This document shows, one piece after another, positions 5,967-8,593 of a DNA stretch of 8,593 bases (position 1 is the stretch's first letter; every line of letters starts with the position of its first letter). Source of the stretch: CAYLNH01 sp964384625 (GTDB taxonomy: Bacteria > Verrucomicrobiota > Lentisphaeria > JABSQK01). The translations under genes and the position numbers were made by a program. Under the pieces are notes generated by a model, which worked only from the letters and a program-made list of their open reading frames with translations, searched no databases and was not told where the DNA came from. Location of the stretch: positions 1-8,593 of the forward strand of contig CAYLNH010000296.1 of NCBI GenBank assembly GCA_964384625.1, read 5' to 3'.

Positions 5967-6830
5967 ATGCCTGCTGATGACCGCGCAAAAATACTGAAAA
6001 CACTGGATCGGCACGTGATCGGTAAAGGCTGCAAAGCCATCCATCTGCTGCTGAACCATCCGGCGCCGCCGGCGACAACGCACAGCTTGCGGCGCTATCC
6101 TTATGTCTTCTTCCAATATGTCGTCCGCGGCCGTCTGCCGCTGCAGTTTGCCGCGCCGACCGGCGAGCTCTCCGAGCACACATTGGGCCCCGGGGAATTG
6201 TTCTACAGCGTCCCGGACGGTTGGGACATTCGCCGTCACGACACGGGCCGGCGGCTGCTGGGCATCGGCATCATGCAGGAACATGTGCGTTACGTGATCA
6301 CCGACCGCCGAGCCGGCACGCCGATCGGCAGCGGCGTCCGCGAGCGCTATCATACATCGGCGCCGCTGAGCGGGGACGCGGCGTTGGTGGTGCAGGCGTT
6401 GAACACCTGCGCCCGCCGCGGCGGCGATCCGGATGCGGCGCGGCAACTATTTGAAACGGTGCTCTTTTTCGTGCGTAAGGCGCTGGCGGAGGATGTACCC
6501 TCGCGCCGGGGCAAGGCGCATGCCACGTGGCAGTTGGTGCGCGAGTACGTCGACGAGTATTTCCATCTGCCCATTGACCGCAGCACAGTGGCGTCAGAGT
6601 TTGGTTTGGCCGAGGACTATATCTCGCGGCTGTTCCGTCAGGAAGGGCAGGAAGGCTTCAACGAGTACATCACACGCCGACGCATGCAACGTGCACTGCG
6701 TCTCCTCGAAGACGGCCGCTACCGTGTCTATGAAATCGCCGCGCGCTGCGGCTACAATTCCGAAGGCTATTTCATCAAGGTCTTCCGTCGGTTCCACGGG
6801 ACAAGTCCGGGGAAATACGGTCGAGGCTGA
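5967..6830 (+). CDS. AraC-family transcriptional regulator
   Basis: DNA-binding regulator of 287 residues. The N-terminal half (about 20-120) has the pattern of a cupin-type sensor: RRYPYVFFQYVVRG near 42-55, then LGPGELFYSVPDGW, a typical jelly-roll turn. The C-terminal 100 residues hold the double HTH: helix pair one around 203-224 (STVASEFGLAEDYISRLFRQ) and pair two around 253-276. The signature EIAARCGYNSEGYF...FHGTSPGKY (256-284) fits the AraC consensus, with Y in place of the usual F after CG. The ligand is unknown; the family often senses sugars. The start at 5967 has no ribosome site upstream, which may mean leaderless or weak translation, but the sequence matches the family from early on and no better start was found. 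It diverges from the Gate protein and converges on the ATPase, with 17 bp between the stops. Confidence 0.9.
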   Translation: MPADDRAKILKTLDRHVIGKGCKAIHLLLNHPAPPATTHSLRRYPYVFFQYVVRGRLPLQFAAPTGELSEHTLGPGELFYSVPDGWDIRRHDTGRRLLGIGIMQEHVRYVITDRRAGTPIGSGVRERYHTSAPLSGDAALVVQALNTCARRGGDPDAARQLFETVLFFVRKALAEDVPSRRGKAHATWQLVREYVDEYFHLPIDRSTVASEFGLAEDYISRLFRQEGQEGFNEYITRRRMQRALRLLEDGRYRVYEIAARCGYNSEGYFIKVFRRFHGTSPGKYGRG

Positions 6831-6847
6831 GGACGGGTGGCGGATAA

Positions 6848-8395
6848 TCAGCAGCCGAGAACATGGATGACGCGACCGCTCTGCGTCTCGGTGCGCCAAC
6901 TGATCTTGTCGTCCCATGATGTCTCCGGGTCACGGTCGAAGATGATCAGCCAGCCCTCCCGGGCATCCAGCGTATCCATGTAACCGGCCAGTTGTCGGAG
7001 ACCGTCGGGTTCGGTCTTGGGCCCGTAGTGCAGCTTGAGTTCGATCGGGTATTTATGCCCATCGAAAACAACACACAGATCCAGTCGCTTGCGGCCGGCG
7101 GCGTACTCGCGAATAATCCGGCCGCCGCCGTTAATGACCCGTTGGAGGAAGGCGGTCAGCACCAGATGCGGCGCGGCTTCGCGGTAGTCAAAGCGTTCCA
7201 CCCAGACCTCGCTGTTCTCGCGCCAGAACTCCTGGAAGGCCCGCAACAGGGAGTTCATGTCGATACCATCAGCGGAGATCCACCGGTTGATGAACTCGGG
7301 CGAGAGGTCTTGTTGCGCATCGTAGTTCAGCGCCCGGGAGATCACCTCGGCATAGATCGGGTTCGCCGGTTCGATTACGCCGTTGTCCTCTCGAATCATC
7401 CCCAGGTCGCGAACGTATTCATAGTCATCCGACTGCCGCTTGATCCGGCCTTCGGCGCCGATGATCATCGGTTCGACGATCCGCTGCACCCGCTTTTCCT
7501 TGAGCCGTTCCAGGAGACTGTCAATATGGGTGTCCCGGCGGACGATGAGATTCTGCGCCGCGCGGTCCACGTGTTCGGGCAGGATTTCGGCGGTCTCGTT
7601 CTTGAGAATCTTCGTTACGACCTCCCGGGCCACGGCATTCACCAGCCAAGGCTGGCCCTGGGTAAAATGGAAGGCGCGATCAACAACCGGGTCGGCAAAT
7701 GCCTGGCCCGTCTGTTCGCTGTGTTGCCGGTACAGGTCGGCCACTTCGTCGCGGGAGAAGTTGCGCAGCGTCAAGCTCTCGGTGACGATATTGAAAGGGC
7801 TGGCTGACCCGAGTGTGTCCTGGTCCTCACGCAGCGACGCCTTGTAGTCGCGGATATTGCGCATGCCCACTAACGCCACAGACAGCGCGAAAGGGAATCG
7901 GGAACGATTCACGTATCCGTCACGCAGTTGACGCAGGAAAGCGATCAACGTGCCATTGCTCAGACAGTCCGCCTCATCGAAGAACAGGAGCAAAGGCCTG
8001 TCAAGTTGCTGACATACCTGCGCCAACTGCACTTTCAGCAAGACGTTGAAATCCTCCAGATTGGCACCTTCATCGAACCGCACCTCACCGAGAATCCCGC
8101 TGAGCTGGAATTCGGTTCGCAGGGCTCGGTAAATCGCGGGGATCCCCTCCTTCGGGTCAATGATGCCCTGCACGGACTCCAACGAACAATAGGCCGCGTG
8201 ATAGTCCTTGCCTTCGTTCAACTGCTTAACCAGGTCCAGCAGCAGGGTCGTCTTACCCGACTGCCGGGCCGCGTGAATAACGAAATACTGTCCCTGCTCG
8301 ATCAAGCCGTGCAGTTCACTCAGGCGGGCCTGCGCCGGCAGCATGTAGTGTTCACCCGGAATGCAGGGCCCGGCAATATTGAAGTACTTCTTCAT
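6848..8395 (-). CDS. AAA-type ATPase fused to a PD-(D/E)XK nuclease-like domain
   Basis: Protein of 515 residues starting at the ATG for MKKYFNIAGPC, an opening shared by a widespread bacterial ATP-binding family. An in-frame TTG 45 bp upstream is rejected because the extra residues do not belong to the family. Walker A is HAARQSGKTT (41-50, K48/T49), Walker B is LLLFFDEAD (135-143, D140/E141), and a sensor-1 strand is at 173-182 (VALVGMRNIR). The LRNFSRDEVADLY and TQGQPWLVNA stretches are the lid/winged-helix features of AAA_14-like proteins. The last 85 residues form a PD-(D/E)XK core: D439 in RLDL, E452-x-K454 in IELK, and Q468-x3-Y472 as the fourth motif. Nuclease activity is therefore plausible but unproven; the family's role is unknown and often tied to accessory DNA. 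The ribosome site is weak (GGA 3-4 nt upstream). No partner gene is adjacent. Confidence 0.88.
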   Translation of the reverse strand: MKKYFNIAGPCIPGEHYMLPAQARLSELHGLIEQGQYFVIHAARQSGKTTLLLDLVKQLNEGKDYHAAYCSLESVQGIIDPKEGIPAIYRALRTEFQLSGILGEVRFDEGANLEDFNVLLKVQLAQVCQQLDRPLLLFFDEADCLSNGTLIAFLRQLRDGYVNRSRFPFALSVALVGMRNIRDYKASLREDQDTLGSASPFNIVTESLTLRNFSRDEVADLYRQHSEQTGQAFADPVVDRAFHFTQGQPWLVNAVAREVVTKILKNETAEILPEHVDRAAQNLIVRRDTHIDSLLERLKEKRVQRIVEPMIIGAEGRIKRQSDDYEYVRDLGMIREDNGVIEPANPIYAEVISRALNYDAQQDLSPEFINRWISADGIDMNSLLRAFQEFWRENSEVWVERFDYREAAPHLVLTAFLQRVINGGGRIIREYAAGRKRLDLCVVFDGHKYPIELKLHYGPKTEPDGLRQLAGYMDTLDAREGWLIIFDRDPETSWDDKISWRTETQSGRVIHVLGC

Positions 8396-8593
8396 GTTCC
8401 AAATATGCCGTGCCCGCCCGTGATTGCCAGAAAAGCTCAAACGACTCCCACAACTATGAACTACCTATGCGTAATCGTTAAGCCTAGGCTCAGGACCTCC
8501 TCCCGAAGCACCAATGGTGCGGCAACAGACGGGGCGGTGGCCCTAAGGCCGACCCAAGGCGGTCGGCAGGAAGCAAAGCGAATGTCAACTTAG
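8396..8593. other. Gene-free right edge with clustered hairpins; possible group II intron 5' end
   Basis: No gene is supported in these 198 bp. There is a perfect palindrome AGCCTAGGCT (8481-8490) and three close hairpins: GCACC-AAT-GGTGC (8508-8520), GGCC-CTAA-GGCC (8539-8550) and CCGACC-CAAGGC-GGTCGG (8549-8566). GTGCG at 8517-8521 fits the GUGYG 5' consensus of group II introns, and the GGAAGCAAAGCGAATG run (8569-8584) resembles leader sequence upstream of intron-encoded reverse transcriptases as I remember it. No reverse transcriptase is visible because the window stops here, so this is a weak suggestion, and any other structured RNA is equally open. Confidence 0.3.

Noticed and set aside
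6831..6847. Bidirectional terminator between the convergent AraC and ATPase genes
   Set aside because: The 17-bp gap and its flanks show no stable hairpin with a T-run on either strand.
8396..8440. Upstream TTG start for the ATPase
   Set aside because: The ATG at 8395 gives the family-typical MKKYFNIAGPC start, and the extra 15 residues have no family resemblance.

Overview
The window is GC-rich bacterial DNA with six recognisable protein-coding genes and three stretches of structured non-coding sequence. No rRNA, tRNA or CRISPR is visible. Gene content and repeats (an AraC-type regulator with a PVC-like sensor half, octamer ACTCCAAT/ACTCCAGC repeats, a CCTGGGG-palindrome element) suggest a member of the PVC superphylum (Verrucomicrobia, Kiritimatiellota, Lentisphaerae or Planctomycetes). 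That placement is inference from memory; nothing here is a marker gene.

Layout, left to right. (1) 48-1343, minus: a Ros/MucR-type C2H2 zinc finger joined to six ~60-residue helical repeats of the homing-endonuclease-associated type, the last one cut short. (2) 1344-1608: a non-coding gap with small hairpins. (3) 1609-4367, minus: a two-gene operon. A metal-dependent amidohydrolase is followed, through a TGATG stop/start overlap, by a cytosolic-carboxypeptidase-like M14 zinc peptidase with all catalytic residues. (4) 4368-4836: a 469-bp gap filled by a MITE-like palindromic element with 19-bp imperfect terminal inverted repeats, a candidate 8-bp target duplication and 28-nt perfect internal arms. 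(5) 4837-5850, minus: a membrane protein with two Gate-type halves. (6) 5849-5962: the divergent intergenic region, with six octamer tandem repeats and a two-unit 20-bp direct repeat just upstream of the next gene. (7) 5967-6830, plus: an AraC-family regulator. (8) 6848-8395, minus: an AAA-type ATPase fused to a PD-(D/E)XK nuclease-like domain, convergent with the regulator. (9) 8396-8593: a gene-free right edge with three close hairpins, possibly the 5' end of a group II intron or another structured RNA.

Working together: the amidohydrolase and the M14 enzyme are translationally coupled and lack signal peptides, so a joint cytoplasmic job on peptides or N-acylated amino acids is plausible. 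The AraC regulator probably binds the tandem 20-bp repeat at its own start and may control itself, the divergent membrane protein, or both. The zinc-finger repeat protein and the ATPase-nuclease stand alone and look like accessory genes. The most novel material is the repeat architecture of gene 1, the palindromic element and the candidate AraC operator.
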